Below, in pieces: positions 21,599 through 34,561 of a DNA stretch of 64,000 bases. The translations under genes were made by a program, and so were the position numbers. Positions within the stretch are counted from its first letter, which is position 1; each line of letters starts with the position of its first letter. Below the pieces are notes generated by a model. That model searched no databases, was not told where the DNA came from, and worked only from the letters and a program-made list of their open reading frames with translations. Source of the stretch: Skeletonema tropicum (Eukaryota > Bacillariophyta > Thalassiosirophyceae > Thalassiosirales > Thalassiosiraceae); contig CM074140.1 in NCBI GenBank assembly GCA_037178625.1, positions 186,001 to 250,000 on the forward strand, written 5' to 3'.

Positions 21599-22464
21599 CA
21601 ATCCACCAGGAAGACGATGAGTATGAGTGGTGATTTCGAAAGCTCTCATTGCGCTCTACCGATTGGTACTATTATCAATACCAAATATCGATCGATCGTT
21701 TGCCAATGCACTCTACAAACTCGAGCACAAGAATCCTTATAATTACGTCGAGCCCAAATCGACATTCCGAATAAATTCGGATTTTGACCAAAATGACCAA
21801 GTAGAATCGTTGTTTGAAGCGCTTTCGATTTCGATTAGTAGTAGAATAATAAATAATAAACAGTATTTTGATAGTATCCATGGTACGAATCGAATCAGCT
21901 TCAAAAGAGCTTTCCAATGGTTGTCATATTGTATTGTATTCTGCCTCGTCAACATTTAATTTCGACCTCGGCTGTGAAATTCTGGCTCCAGAGCCGGATC
22001 TGGCCGAGCTGGGCAGAAAGTAACCCCGTTTCTGGCCCATTCGATCTGTGAATAGTCGTCCAATCAACCTCATTACACGTCTAAACGATAGAGCTTGATG
22101 AGAGCTTTTCAAAACGCCACTGATCGTCTTGATTGGACCTCTACGAGACAAGATATCAAAAGATACGGCTCATGGTCAATGGTCATGCATGGTGCATCTC
22201 GATCTGCTATATGTACATCTGCTGCTCTTGCCTTGATTTGATGGCTTTTTGATGCGACACAGCAATTCAGATGCCCATCTCTCTCAAAAATTCCGCCAAC
22301 ACCAAACCAAAAAGGTTGAACGTTGAATATATGAACCAACACGTCGACCATGACCAGAACATTTGCAGGGCTGCACGGATCGACAGCTACTTATTAGCAA
22401 CATACACTAAATATATTAATGAAGCTCAAAGCACTGCTGATGTATGTACTATCGATAATAAGAT

Positions 22465-23124
22465 ATGATGCCATCCACATCCACCTCTCCTACTGGCAAA
22501 TGGGAGCGCACCAATCTGCGTCTACCAGCCATTCAAAATCATACCAATGACTCAGCAACTATTGCCGCCTCTCAAGAATATTACTTGTGCCTGCCGATGC
22601 ATATGCCGCCAACATTAACAACTCTTGACAGCTCATCATCTAATATTATCGCAGATGATGATGATGATCGTACAAATGAAAATAATAATCGAACACCAAT
22701 TTCACAACATGAACATTCCATCGCTCTAGATCATGTAGATCTAGATCTAGATCGCTACCTCTCCTCACTGCCACAGCTAGCACCCTCCACAAGACAATTA
22801 TTGCATCATCATCATTCCAACAATCAGCAGCAGCAGCAGCAGCATAAACTCATTACATCGACCAACAGCGGTCGAATCATCAATGTCTTGCAGGGAGAAA
22901 TGGCGCATTGCACTCCAGCTCAGGCAGATGTTCTTGTGAGTGATGATGCTACGACATGTCACATTTTGGGATTGTGGAGTTGTTGTTGCAGCAGTGGTGA
23001 AGGTGAGGGTACTTCTAGTAACAGTGTGTGTGACATTGGTGATTCAAGAGCAAGAGACGTACTAACACGAACTGATGGTAGTAAATTGAAATTGGCGACA
23101 GTGGCTCACAATTATTTTATATGA
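22465..23124 (+). CDS. truncated NTAN1-like ORF, copy 4
   Basis: Protein unchanged from copy 1. Type-A spacer follows; unit length 1526. Confidence 0.7.
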   Translation: MMPSTSTSPTGKWERTNLRLPAIQNHTNDSATIAASQEYYLCLPMHMPPTLTTLDSSSSNIIADDDDDRTNENNNRTPISQHEHSIALDHVDLDLDRYLSSLPQLAPSTRQLLHHHHSNNQQQQQQHKLITSTNSGRIINVLQGEMAHCTPAQADVLVSDDATTCHILGLWSCCCSSGEGEGTSSNSVCDIGDSRARDVLTRTDGSKLKLATVAHNYFI

Positions 23125-23990
23125 CAATCCACCAGGAAGACGATGAGTATGAGTGGTGATTTCGAAAGCTCTCATTGCGCTCTACCGATTGGTACTATTA
23201 TCAATACCAAATATCGATCGATCGTTTGCCAATGCACTCTACAAACTCGAGCACAAGAATCCTTATAATTACGTCGAGCCCAAATCGACATTCCGAATAA
23301 ATTCGGATTTTGACCAAAATGACCAAGTAGAATCGTTGTTTGAAGCGCTTTCGATTTCGATTAGTAGTAGAATAATAAATAATAAACAGTATTTTGATAG
23401 TATCCATGGTACGAATCGAATCAGCTTCAAAAGAGCTTTCCAATGGTTGTCATATTGTATTGTATTCTGCCTCGTCAACATTTAATTTCGACCTCGGCTG
23501 TGAAATTCTGGCTCCAGAGCCGGATCTGGCCGAGCTGGGCAGAAAGTAACCCCGTTTCTGGCCCATTCGATCTGTGAATAGTCGTCCAATCAACCTCATT
23601 ACACGTCTAAACGATAGAGCTTGATGAGAGCTTTTCAAAACGCCACTGATCGTCTTGATTGGACCTCTACGAGACAAGATATCAAAAGATACGGCTCATG
23701 GTCAATGGTCATGCATGGTGCATCTCGATCTGCTATATGTACATCTGCTGCTCTTGCCTTGATTTGATGGCTTTTTGATGCGACACAGCAATTCAGATGC
23801 CCATCTCTCTCAAAAATTCCGCCAACACCAAACCAAAAAGGTTGAACGTTGAATATATGAACCAACACGTCGACCATGACCAGAACATTTGCAGGGCTGC
23901 ACGGATCGACAGCTACTTATTAGCAACATACACTAAATATATTAATGAAGCTCAAAGCACTGCTGATGTATGTACTATCGATAATAAGAT

Positions 23991-24650
23991 ATGATGCCAT
24001 CCACATCCACCTCTCCTACTGGCAAATGGGAGCGCACCAATCTGCGTCTACCAGCCATTCAAAATCATACCAATGACTCAGCAACTATTGCCGCCTCTCA
24101 AGAATATTACTTGTGCCTGCCGATGCATATGCCGCCAACATTAACAACTCTTGACAGCTCATCATCTAATATTATCGCAGATGATGATGATGATCGTACA
24201 AATGAAAATAATAATCGAACACCAATTTCACAACATGAACATTCCATCGCTCTAGATCATGTAGATCTAGATCTAGATCGCTACCTCTCCTCACTGCCAC
24301 AGCTAGCACCCTCCACAAGACAATTATTGCATCATCATCATTCCAACAATCAGCAGCAGCAGCAGCAGCATAAACTCATTACATCGACCAACAGCGGTCG
24401 AATCATCAATGTCTTGCAGGGAGAAATGGCGCATTGCACTCCAGCTCAGGCAGATGTTCTTGTGAGTGATGATGCTACGACATGTCACATTTTGGGATTG
24501 TGGAGTTGTTGTTGCAGCAGTGGTGAAGGTGAGGGTACTTCTAGTAACAGTGTGTGTGACATTGGTGATTCAAGAGCAAGAGACGTACTAACACGAACTG
24601 ATGGTAGTAAATTGAAATTGGCGACAGTGGCTCACAATTATTTTATATGA
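23991..24650 (+). CDS. truncated NTAN1-like ORF, copy 5
   Basis: Protein unchanged. First unit with a type-B spacer: 189 bp at 24917-25105 replace the 226 bp of type A. Unit length 1489. Confidence 0.7.
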   Translation: MMPSTSTSPTGKWERTNLRLPAIQNHTNDSATIAASQEYYLCLPMHMPPTLTTLDSSSSNIIADDDDDRTNENNNRTPISQHEHSIALDHVDLDLDRYLSSLPQLAPSTRQLLHHHHSNNQQQQQQHKLITSTNSGRIINVLQGEMAHCTPAQADVLVSDDATTCHILGLWSCCCSSGEGEGTSSNSVCDIGDSRARDVLTRTDGSKLKLATVAHNYFI

Positions 24651-25479
24651 CAATCCACCAGGAAGACGATGAGTATGAGTGGTGATTTCGAAAGCTCTCA
24701 TTGCGCTCTACCGATTGGTACTATTATCAATACCAAATATCGATCGATCGTTTGCCAATGCACTCTACAAACTCGAGCACAAGAATCCTTATAATTACGT
24801 CGAGCCCAAATCGACATTCCGAATAAATTCGGATTTTGACCAAAATGACCAAGTAGAATCGTTGTTTGAAGCGCTTTCGATTTCGATTAGTAGTAGAATA
24901 ATAAATAATAAACAGTGCTCGTCCTCGCTGCCGCTCGCACTCGCCAAACACACTTTCAAAAGAGTACTCCACCGCATTATTTTCATCATCATCACCAATA
25001 TAATAGCGTCAAAAATGACAACATTCCAATGAACAGCTTTAGATTAACTTTGTATTTATTTATTTACAATGAACAGCTCCTTCGCCTGGCGGCTCACTCA
25101 TGTTGGAGCTTGATGAGAGCTTTTCAAAACGCCACTGATCGTCTTGATTGGACCTCTACGAGACAAGATATCAAAAGATACGGCTCATGGTCAATGGTCA
25201 TGCATGGTGCATCTCGATCTGCTATATGTACATCTGCTGCTCTTGCCTTGATTTGATGGCTTTTTGATGCGACACAGCAATTCAGATGCCCATCTCTCTC
25301 AAAAATTCCGCCAACACCAAACCAAAAAGGTTGAACGTTGAATATATGAACCAACACGTCGACCATGACCAGAACATTTGCAGGGCTGCACGGATCGACA
25401 GCTACTTATTAGCAACATACACTAAATATATTAATGAAGCTCAAAGCACTGCTGATGTATGTACTATCGATAATAAGAT

Positions 25480-26139
25480 ATGATGCCATCCACATCCACC
25501 TCTCCTACTGGCAAATGGGAGCGCACCAATCTGCGTCTACCAGCCATTCAAAATCATACCAATGACTCAGCAACTATTGCCGCCTCTCAAGAATATTACT
25601 TGTGCCTGCCGATGCATATGCCGCCAACATTAACAACTCTTGACAGCTCATCATCTAATATTATCGCAGATGATGATGATGATCGTACAAATGAAAATAA
25701 TAATCGAACACCAATTTCACAACATGAACATTCCATCGCTCTAGATCATGTAGATCTAGATCTAGATCGCTACCTCTCCTCACTGCCACAGCTAGCACCC
25801 TCCACAAGACAATTATTGCATCATCATCATTCCAACAATCAGCAGCAGCAGCAGCAGCATAAACTCATTACATCGACCAACAGCGGTCGAATCATCAATG
25901 TCTTGCAGGGAGAAATGGCGCATTGCACTCCAGCTCAGGCAGATGTTCTTGTGAGTGATGATGCTACGACATGTCACATTTTGGGATTGTGGAGTTGTTG
26001 TTGCAGCAGTGGTGAAGGTGAGGGTACTTCTAGTAACAGTGTGTGTGACATTGGTGATTCAAGAGCAAGAGACGTACTAACACGAACTGATGGTAGTAAA
26101 TTGAAATTGGCGACAGTGGCTCACAATTATTTTATATGA
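25480..26139 (+). CDS. truncated NTAN1-like ORF, copy 6
   Basis: Protein unchanged. Preceded by a type-B and followed by a type-A spacer. Confidence 0.7.
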   Translation: MMPSTSTSPTGKWERTNLRLPAIQNHTNDSATIAASQEYYLCLPMHMPPTLTTLDSSSSNIIADDDDDRTNENNNRTPISQHEHSIALDHVDLDLDRYLSSLPQLAPSTRQLLHHHHSNNQQQQQQHKLITSTNSGRIINVLQGEMAHCTPAQADVLVSDDATTCHILGLWSCCCSSGEGEGTSSNSVCDIGDSRARDVLTRTDGSKLKLATVAHNYFI

Positions 26140-27005
26140 CAATCCACCAGGAAGACGATGAGTATGAGTGGTGATTTCGAAAGCTCTCATTGCGCTCTAC
26201 CGATTGGTACTATTATCAATACCAAATATCGATCGATCGTTTGCCAATGCACTCTACAAACTCGAGCACAAGAATCCTTATAATTACGTCGAGCCCAAAT
26301 CGACATTCCGAATAAATTCGGATTTTGACCAAAATGACCAAGTAGAATCGTTGTTTGAAGCGCTTTCGATTTCGATTAGTAGTAGAATAATAAATAATAA
26401 ACAGTATTTTGATAGTATCCATGGTACGAATCGAATCAGCTTCAAAAGAGCTTTCCAATGGTTGTCATATTGTATTGTATTCTGCCTCGTCAACATTTAA
26501 TTTCGACCTCGGCTGTGAAATTCTGGCTCCAGAGCCGGATCTGGCCGAGCTGGGCAGAAAGTAACCCCGTTTCTGGCCCATTCGATCTGTGAATAGTCGT
26601 CCAATCAACCTCATTACACGTCTAAACGATAGAGCTTGATGAGAGCTTTTCAAAACGCCACTGATCGTCTTGATTGGACCTCTACGAGACAAGATATCAA
26701 AAGATACGGCTCATGGTCAATGGTCATGCATGGTGCATCTCGATCTGCTATATGTACATCTGCTGCTCTTGCCTTGATTTGATGGCTTTTTGATGCGACA
26801 CAGCAATTCAGATGCCCATCTCTCTCAAAAATTCCGCCAACACCAAACCAAAAAGGTTGAACGTTGAATATATGAACCAACACGTCGACCATGACCAGAA
26901 CATTTGCAGGGCTGCACGGATCGACAGCTACTTATTAGCAACATACACTAAATATATTAATGAAGCTCAAAGCACTGCTGATGTATGTACTATCGATAAT
27001 AAGAT

Positions 27006-27665
27006 ATGATGCCATCCACATCCACCTCTCCTACTGGCAAATGGGAGCGCACCAATCTGCGTCTACCAGCCATTCAAAATCATACCAATGACTCAGCAAC
27101 TATTGCCGCCTCTCAAGAATATTACTTGTGCCTGCCGATGCATATGCCGCCAACATTAACAACTCTTGACAGCTCATCATCTAATATTATCGCAGATGAT
27201 GATGATGATCGTACAAATGAAAATAATAATCGAACACCAATTTCACAACATGAACATTCCATCGCTCTAGATCATGTAGATCTAGATCTAGATCGCTACC
27301 TCTCCTCACTGCCACAGCTAGCACCCTCCACAAGACAATTATTGCATCATCATCATTCCAACAATCAGCAGCAGCAGCAGCAGCATAAACTCATTACATC
27401 GACCAACAGCGGTCGAATCATCAATGTCTTGCAGGGAGAAATGGCGCATTGCACTCCAGCTCAGGCAGATGTTCTTGTGAGTGATGATGCTACGACATGT
27501 CACATTTTGGGATTGTGGAGTTGTTGTTGCAGCAGTGGTGAAGGTGAGGGTACTTCTAGTAACAGTGTGTGTGACATTGGTGATTCAAGAGCAAGAGACG
27601 TACTAACACGAACTGATGGTAGTAAATTGAAATTGGCGACAGTGGCTCACAATTATTTTATATGA
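27006..27665 (+). CDS. truncated NTAN1-like ORF, copy 7
   Basis: Protein unchanged. Type-A spacers on both sides. Confidence 0.7.
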   Translation: MMPSTSTSPTGKWERTNLRLPAIQNHTNDSATIAASQEYYLCLPMHMPPTLTTLDSSSSNIIADDDDDRTNENNNRTPISQHEHSIALDHVDLDLDRYLSSLPQLAPSTRQLLHHHHSNNQQQQQQHKLITSTNSGRIINVLQGEMAHCTPAQADVLVSDDATTCHILGLWSCCCSSGEGEGTSSNSVCDIGDSRARDVLTRTDGSKLKLATVAHNYFI

Positions 27666-28531
27666 CAATCCACCAGGAAGACGATGAGTATGAGTGGTGA
27701 TTTCGAAAGCTCTCATTGCGCTCTACCGATTGGTACTATTATCAATACCAAATATCGATCGATCGTTTGCCAATGCACTCTACAAACTCGAGCACAAGAA
27801 TCCTTATAATTACGTCGAGCCCAAATCGACATTCCGAATAAATTCGGATTTTGACCAAAATGACCAAGTAGAATCGTTGTTTGAAGCGCTTTCGATTTCG
27901 ATTAGTAGTAGAATAATAAATAATAAACAGTATTTTGATAGTATCCATGGTACGAATCGAATCAGCTTCAAAAGAGCTTTCCAATGGTTGTCATATTGTA
28001 TTGTATTCTGCCTCGTCAACATTTAATTTCGACCTCGGCTGTGAAATTCTGGCTCCAGAGCCGGATCTGGCCGAGCTGGGCAGAAAGTAACCCCGTTTCT
28101 GGCCCATTCGATCTGTGAATAGTCGTCCAATCAACCTCATTACACGTCTAAACGATAGAGCTTGATGAGAGCTTTTCAAAACGCCACTGATCGTCTTGAT
28201 TGGACCTCTACGAGACAAGATATCAAAAGATACGGCTCATGGTCAATGGTCATGCATGGTGCATCTCGATCTGCTATATGTACATCTGCTGCTCTTGCCT
28301 TGATTTGATGGCTTTTTGATGCGACACAGCAATTCAGATGCCCATCTCTCTCAAAAATTCCGCCAACACCAAACCAAAAAGGTTGAACGTTGAATATATG
28401 AACCAACACGTCGACCATGACCAGAACATTTGCAGGGCTGCACGGATCGACAGCTACTTATTAGCAACATACACTAAATATATTAATGAAGCTCAAAGCA
28501 CTGCTGATGTATGTACTATCGATAATAAGAT

Positions 28532-29191
28532 ATGATGCCATCCACATCCACCTCTCCTACTGGCAAATGGGAGCGCACCAATCTGCGTCTACCAGCCATT
28601 CAAAATCATACCAATGACTCAGCAACTATTGCCGCCTCTCAAGAATATTACTTGTGCCTGCCGATGCATATGCCGCCAACATTAACAACTCTTGACAGCT
28701 CATCATCTAATATTATCGCAGATGATGATGATGATCGTACAAATGAAAATAATAATCGAACACCAATTTCACAACATGAACATTCCATCGCTCTAGATCA
28801 TGTAGATCTAGATCTAGATCGCTACCTCTCCTCACTGCCACAGCTAGCACCCTCCACAAGACAATTATTGCATCATCATCATTCCAACAATCAGCAGCAG
28901 CAGCAGCAGCATAAACTCATTACATCGACCAACAGCGGTCGAATCATCAATGTCTTGCAGGGAGAAATGGCGCATTGCACTCCAGCTCAGGCAGATGTTC
29001 TTGTGAGTGATGATGCTACGACATGTCACATTTTGGGATTGTGGAGTTGTTGTTGCAGCAGTGGTGAAGGTGAGGGTACTTCTAGTAACAGTGTGTGTGA
29101 CATTGGTGATTCAAGAGCAAGAGACGTACTAACACGAACTGATGGTAGTAAATTGAAATTGGCGACAGTGGCTCACAATTATTTTATATGA
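28532..29191 (+). CDS. truncated NTAN1-like ORF, copy 8
   Basis: Protein unchanged. Followed by a type-B spacer (B segment 29458-29646). Confidence 0.7.
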   Translation: MMPSTSTSPTGKWERTNLRLPAIQNHTNDSATIAASQEYYLCLPMHMPPTLTTLDSSSSNIIADDDDDRTNENNNRTPISQHEHSIALDHVDLDLDRYLSSLPQLAPSTRQLLHHHHSNNQQQQQQHKLITSTNSGRIINVLQGEMAHCTPAQADVLVSDDATTCHILGLWSCCCSSGEGEGTSSNSVCDIGDSRARDVLTRTDGSKLKLATVAHNYFI

Positions 29192-30020
29192 CAATCCACC
29201 AGGAAGACGATGAGTATGAGTGGTGATTTCGAAAGCTCTCATTGCGCTCTACCGATTGGTACTATTATCAATACCAAATATCGATCGATCGTTTGCCAAT
29301 GCACTCTACAAACTCGAGCACAAGAATCCTTATAATTACGTCGAGCCCAAATCGACATTCCGAATAAATTCGGATTTTGACCAAAATGACCAAGTAGAAT
29401 CGTTGTTTGAAGCGCTTTCGATTTCGATTAGTAGTAGAATAATAAATAATAAACAGTGCTCGTCCTCGCTGCCGCTCGCACTCGCCAAACACACTTTCAA
29501 AAGAGTACTCCACCGCATTATTTTCATCATCATCACCAATATAATAGCGTCAAAAATGACAACATTCCAATGAACAGCTTTAGATTAACTTTGTATTTAT
29601 TTATTTACAATGAACAGCTCCTTCGCCTGGCGGCTCACTCATGTTGGAGCTTGATGAGAGCTTTTCAAAACGCCACTGATCGTCTTGATTGGACCTCTAC
29701 GAGACAAGATATCAAAAGATACGGCTCATGGTCAATGGTCATGCATGGTGCATCTCGATCTGCTATATGTACATCTGCTGCTCTTGCCTTGATTTGATGG
29801 CTTTTTGATGCGACACAGCAATTCAGATGCCCATCTCTCTCAAAAATTCCGCCAACACCAAACCAAAAAGGTTGAACGTTGAATATATGAACCAACACGT
29901 CGACCATGACCAGAACATTTGCAGGGCTGCACGGATCGACAGCTACTTATTAGCAACATACACTAAATATATTAATGAAGCTCAAAGCACTGCTGATGTA
30001 TGTACTATCGATAATAAGAT

Positions 30021-30680
30021 ATGATGCCATCCACATCCACCTCTCCTACTGGCAAATGGGAGCGCACCAATCTGCGTCTACCAGCCATTCAAAATCATAC
30101 CAATGACTCAGCAACTATTGCCGCCTCTCAAGAATATTACTTGTGCCTGCCGATGCATATGCCGCCAACATTAACAACTCTTGACAGCTCATCATCTAAT
30201 ATTATCGCAGATGATGATGATGATCGTACAAATGAAAATAATAATCGAACACCAATTTCACAACATGAACATTCCATCGCTCTAGATCATGTAGATCTAG
30301 ATCTAGATCGCTACCTCTCCTCACTGCCACAGCTAGCACCCTCCACAAGACAATTATTGCATCATCATCATTCCAACAATCAGCAGCAGCAGCAGCAGCA
30401 TAAACTCATTACATCGACCAACAGCGGTCGAATCATCAATGTCTTGCAGGGAGAAATGGCGCATTGCACTCCAGCTCAGGCAGATGTTCTTGTGAGTGAT
30501 GATGCTACGACATGTCACATTTTGGGATTGTGGAGTTGTTGTTGCAGCAGTGGTGAAGGTGAGGGTACTTCTAGTAACAGTGTGTGTGACATTGGTGATT
30601 CAAGAGCAAGAGACGTACTAACACGAACTGATGGTAGTAAATTGAAATTGGCGACAGTGGCTCACAATTATTTTATATGA
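30021..30680 (+). CDS. truncated NTAN1-like ORF, copy 9
   Basis: Protein unchanged. Between a type-B and a type-A spacer. Confidence 0.7.
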   Translation: MMPSTSTSPTGKWERTNLRLPAIQNHTNDSATIAASQEYYLCLPMHMPPTLTTLDSSSSNIIADDDDDRTNENNNRTPISQHEHSIALDHVDLDLDRYLSSLPQLAPSTRQLLHHHHSNNQQQQQQHKLITSTNSGRIINVLQGEMAHCTPAQADVLVSDDATTCHILGLWSCCCSSGEGEGTSSNSVCDIGDSRARDVLTRTDGSKLKLATVAHNYFI

Positions 30681-31546
30681 CAATCCACCAGGAAGACGAT
30701 GAGTATGAGTGGTGATTTCGAAAGCTCTCATTGCGCTCTACCGATTGGTACTATTATCAATACCAAATATCGATCGATCGTTTGCCAATGCACTCTACAA
30801 ACTCGAGCACAAGAATCCTTATAATTACGTCGAGCCCAAATCGACATTCCGAATAAATTCGGATTTTGACCAAAATGACCAAGTAGAATCGTTGTTTGAA
30901 GCGCTTTCGATTTCGATTAGTAGTAGAATAATAAATAATAAACAGTATTTTGATAGTATCCATGGTACGAATCGAATCAGCTTCAAAAGAGCTTTCCAAT
31001 GGTTGTCATATTGTATTGTATTCTGCCTCGTCAACATTTAATTTCGACCTCGGCTGTGAAATTCTGGCTCCAGAGCCGGATCTGGCCGAGCTGGGCAGAA
31101 AGTAACCCCGTTTCTGGCCCATTCGATCTGTGAATAGTCGTCCAATCAACCTCATTACACGTCTAAACGATAGAGCTTGATGAGAGCTTTTCAAAACGCC
31201 ACTGATCGTCTTGATTGGACCTCTACGAGACAAGATATCAAAAGATACGGCTCATGGTCAATGGTCATGCATGGTGCATCTCGATCTGCTATATGTACAT
31301 CTGCTGCTCTTGCCTTGATTTGATGGCTTTTTGATGCGACACAGCAATTCAGATGCCCATCTCTCTCAAAAATTCCGCCAACACCAAACCAAAAAGGTTG
31401 AACGTTGAATATATGAACCAACACGTCGACCATGACCAGAACATTTGCAGGGCTGCACGGATCGACAGCTACTTATTAGCAACATACACTAAATATATTA
31501 ATGAAGCTCAAAGCACTGCTGATGTATGTACTATCGATAATAAGAT

Positions 31547-32206
31547 ATGATGCCATCCACATCCACCTCTCCTACTGGCAAATGGGAGCGCACCAATCTG
31601 CGTCTACCAGCCATTCAAAATCATACCAATGACTCAGCAACTATTGCCGCCTCTCAAGAATATTACTTGTGCCTGCCGATGCATATGCCGCCAACATTAA
31701 CAACTCTTGACAGCTCATCATCTAATATTATCGCAGATGATGATGATGATCGTACAAATGAAAATAATAATCGAACACCAATTTCACAACATGAACATTC
31801 CATCGCTCTAGATCATGTAGATCTAGATCTAGATCGCTACCTCTCCTCACTGCCACAGCTAGCACCCTCCACAAGACAATTATTGCATCATCATCATTCC
31901 AACAATCAGCAGCAGCAGCAGCAGCATAAACTCATTACATCGACCAACAGCGGTCGAATCATCAATGTCTTGCAGGGAGAAATGGCGCATTGCACTCCAG
32001 CTCAGGCAGATGTTCTTGTGAGTGATGATGCTACGACATGTCACATTTTGGGATTGTGGAGTTGTTGTTGCAGCAGTGGTGAAGGTGAGGGTACTTCTAG
32101 TAACAGTGTGTGTGACATTGGTGATTCAAGAGCAAGAGACGTACTAACACGAACTGATGGTAGTAAATTGAAATTGGCGACAGTGGCTCACAATTATTTT
32201 ATATGA
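31547..32206 (+). CDS. truncated NTAN1-like ORF, copy 10
   Basis: Protein unchanged. Followed by a type-B spacer (B segment 32473-32661). Confidence 0.7.
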   Translation: MMPSTSTSPTGKWERTNLRLPAIQNHTNDSATIAASQEYYLCLPMHMPPTLTTLDSSSSNIIADDDDDRTNENNNRTPISQHEHSIALDHVDLDLDRYLSSLPQLAPSTRQLLHHHHSNNQQQQQQHKLITSTNSGRIINVLQGEMAHCTPAQADVLVSDDATTCHILGLWSCCCSSGEGEGTSSNSVCDIGDSRARDVLTRTDGSKLKLATVAHNYFI

Positions 32207-33035
32207 CAATCCACCAGGAAGACGATGAGTATGAGTGGTGATTTCGAAAGCTCTCATTGCGCTCTACCGATTGGTACTATTATCAATACCAAATATCGAT
32301 CGATCGTTTGCCAATGCACTCTACAAACTCGAGCACAAGAATCCTTATAATTACGTCGAGCCCAAATCGACATTCCGAATAAATTCGGATTTTGACCAAA
32401 ATGACCAAGTAGAATCGTTGTTTGAAGCGCTTTCGATTTCGATTAGTAGTAGAATAATAAATAATAAACAGTGCTCGTCCTCGCTGCCGCTCGCACTCGC
32501 CAAACACACTTTCAAAAGAGTACTCCACCGCATTATTTTCATCATCATCACCAATATAATAGCGTCAAAAATGACAACATTCCAATGAACAGCTTTAGAT
32601 TAACTTTGTATTTATTTATTTACAATGAACAGCTCCTTCGCCTGGCGGCTCACTCATGTTGGAGCTTGATGAGAGCTTTTCAAAACGCCACTGATCGTCT
32701 TGATTGGACCTCTACGAGACAAGATATCAAAAGATACGGCTCATGGTCAATGGTCATGCATGGTGCATCTCGATCTGCTATATGTACATCTGCTGCTCTT
32801 GCCTTGATTTGATGGCTTTTTGATGCGACACAGCAATTCAGATGCCCATCTCTCTCAAAAATTCCGCCAACACCAAACCAAAAAGGTTGAACGTTGAATA
32901 TATGAACCAACACGTCGACCATGACCAGAACATTTGCAGGGCTGCACGGATCGACAGCTACTTATTAGCAACATACACTAAATATATTAATGAAGCTCAA
33001 AGCACTGCTGATGTATGTACTATCGATAATAAGAT

Positions 33036-33695
33036 ATGATGCCATCCACATCCACCTCTCCTACTGGCAAATGGGAGCGCACCAATCTGCGTCTACCAGC
33101 CATTCAAAATCATACCAATGACTCAGCAACTATTGCCGCCTCTCAAGAATATTACTTGTGCCTGCCGATGCATATGCCGCCAACATTAACAACTCTTGAC
33201 AGCTCATCATCTAATATTATCGCAGATGATGATGATGATCGTACAAATGAAAATAATAATCGAACACCAATTTCACAACATGAACATTCCATCGCTCTAG
33301 ATCATGTAGATCTAGATCTAGATCGCTACCTCTCCTCACTGCCACAGCTAGCACCCTCCACAAGACAATTATTGCATCATCATCATTCCAACAATCAGCA
33401 GCAGCAGCAGCAGCATAAACTCATTACATCGACCAACAGCGGTCGAATCATCAATGTCTTGCAGGGAGAAATGGCGCATTGCACTCCAGCTCAGGCAGAT
33501 GTTCTTGTGAGTGATGATGCTACGACATGTCACATTTTGGGATTGTGGAGTTGTTGTTGCAGCAGTGGTGAAGGTGAGGGTACTTCTAGTAACAGTGTGT
33601 GTGACATTGGTGATTCAAGAGCAAGAGACGTACTAACACGAACTGATGGTAGTAAATTGAAATTGGCGACAGTGGCTCACAATTATTTTATATGA
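33036..33695 (+). CDS. truncated NTAN1-like ORF, copy 11
   Basis: Protein unchanged. Between a type-B and a type-A spacer. Confidence 0.7.
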   Translation: MMPSTSTSPTGKWERTNLRLPAIQNHTNDSATIAASQEYYLCLPMHMPPTLTTLDSSSSNIIADDDDDRTNENNNRTPISQHEHSIALDHVDLDLDRYLSSLPQLAPSTRQLLHHHHSNNQQQQQQHKLITSTNSGRIINVLQGEMAHCTPAQADVLVSDDATTCHILGLWSCCCSSGEGEGTSSNSVCDIGDSRARDVLTRTDGSKLKLATVAHNYFI

Positions 33696-34561
33696 CAATC
33701 CACCAGGAAGACGATGAGTATGAGTGGTGATTTCGAAAGCTCTCATTGCGCTCTACCGATTGGTACTATTATCAATACCAAATATCGATCGATCGTTTGC
33801 CAATGCACTCTACAAACTCGAGCACAAGAATCCTTATAATTACGTCGAGCCCAAATCGACATTCCGAATAAATTCGGATTTTGACCAAAATGACCAAGTA
33901 GAATCGTTGTTTGAAGCGCTTTCGATTTCGATTAGTAGTAGAATAATAAATAATAAACAGTATTTTGATAGTATCCATGGTACGAATCGAATCAGCTTCA
34001 AAAGAGCTTTCCAATGGTTGTCATATTGTATTGTATTCTGCCTCGTCAACATTTAATTTCGACCTCGGCTGTGAAATTCTGGCTCCAGAGCCGGATCTGG
34101 CCGAGCTGGGCAGAAAGTAACCCCGTTTCTGGCCCATTCGATCTGTGAATAGTCGTCCAATCAACCTCATTACACGTCTAAACGATAGAGCTTGATGAGA
34201 GCTTTTCAAAACGCCACTGATCGTCTTGATTGGACCTCTACGAGACAAGATATCAAAAGATACGGCTCATGGTCAATGGTCATGCATGGTGCATCTCGAT
34301 CTGCTATATGTACATCTGCTGCTCTTGCCTTGATTTGATGGCTTTTTGATGCGACACAGCAATTCAGATGCCCATCTCTCTCAAAAATTCCGCCAACACC
34401 AAACCAAAAAGGTTGAACGTTGAATATATGAACCAACACGTCGACCATGACCAGAACATTTGCAGGGCTGCACGGATCGACAGCTACTTATTAGCAACAT
34501 ACACTAAATATATTAATGAAGCTCAAAGCACTGCTGATGTATGTACTATCGATAATAAGAT

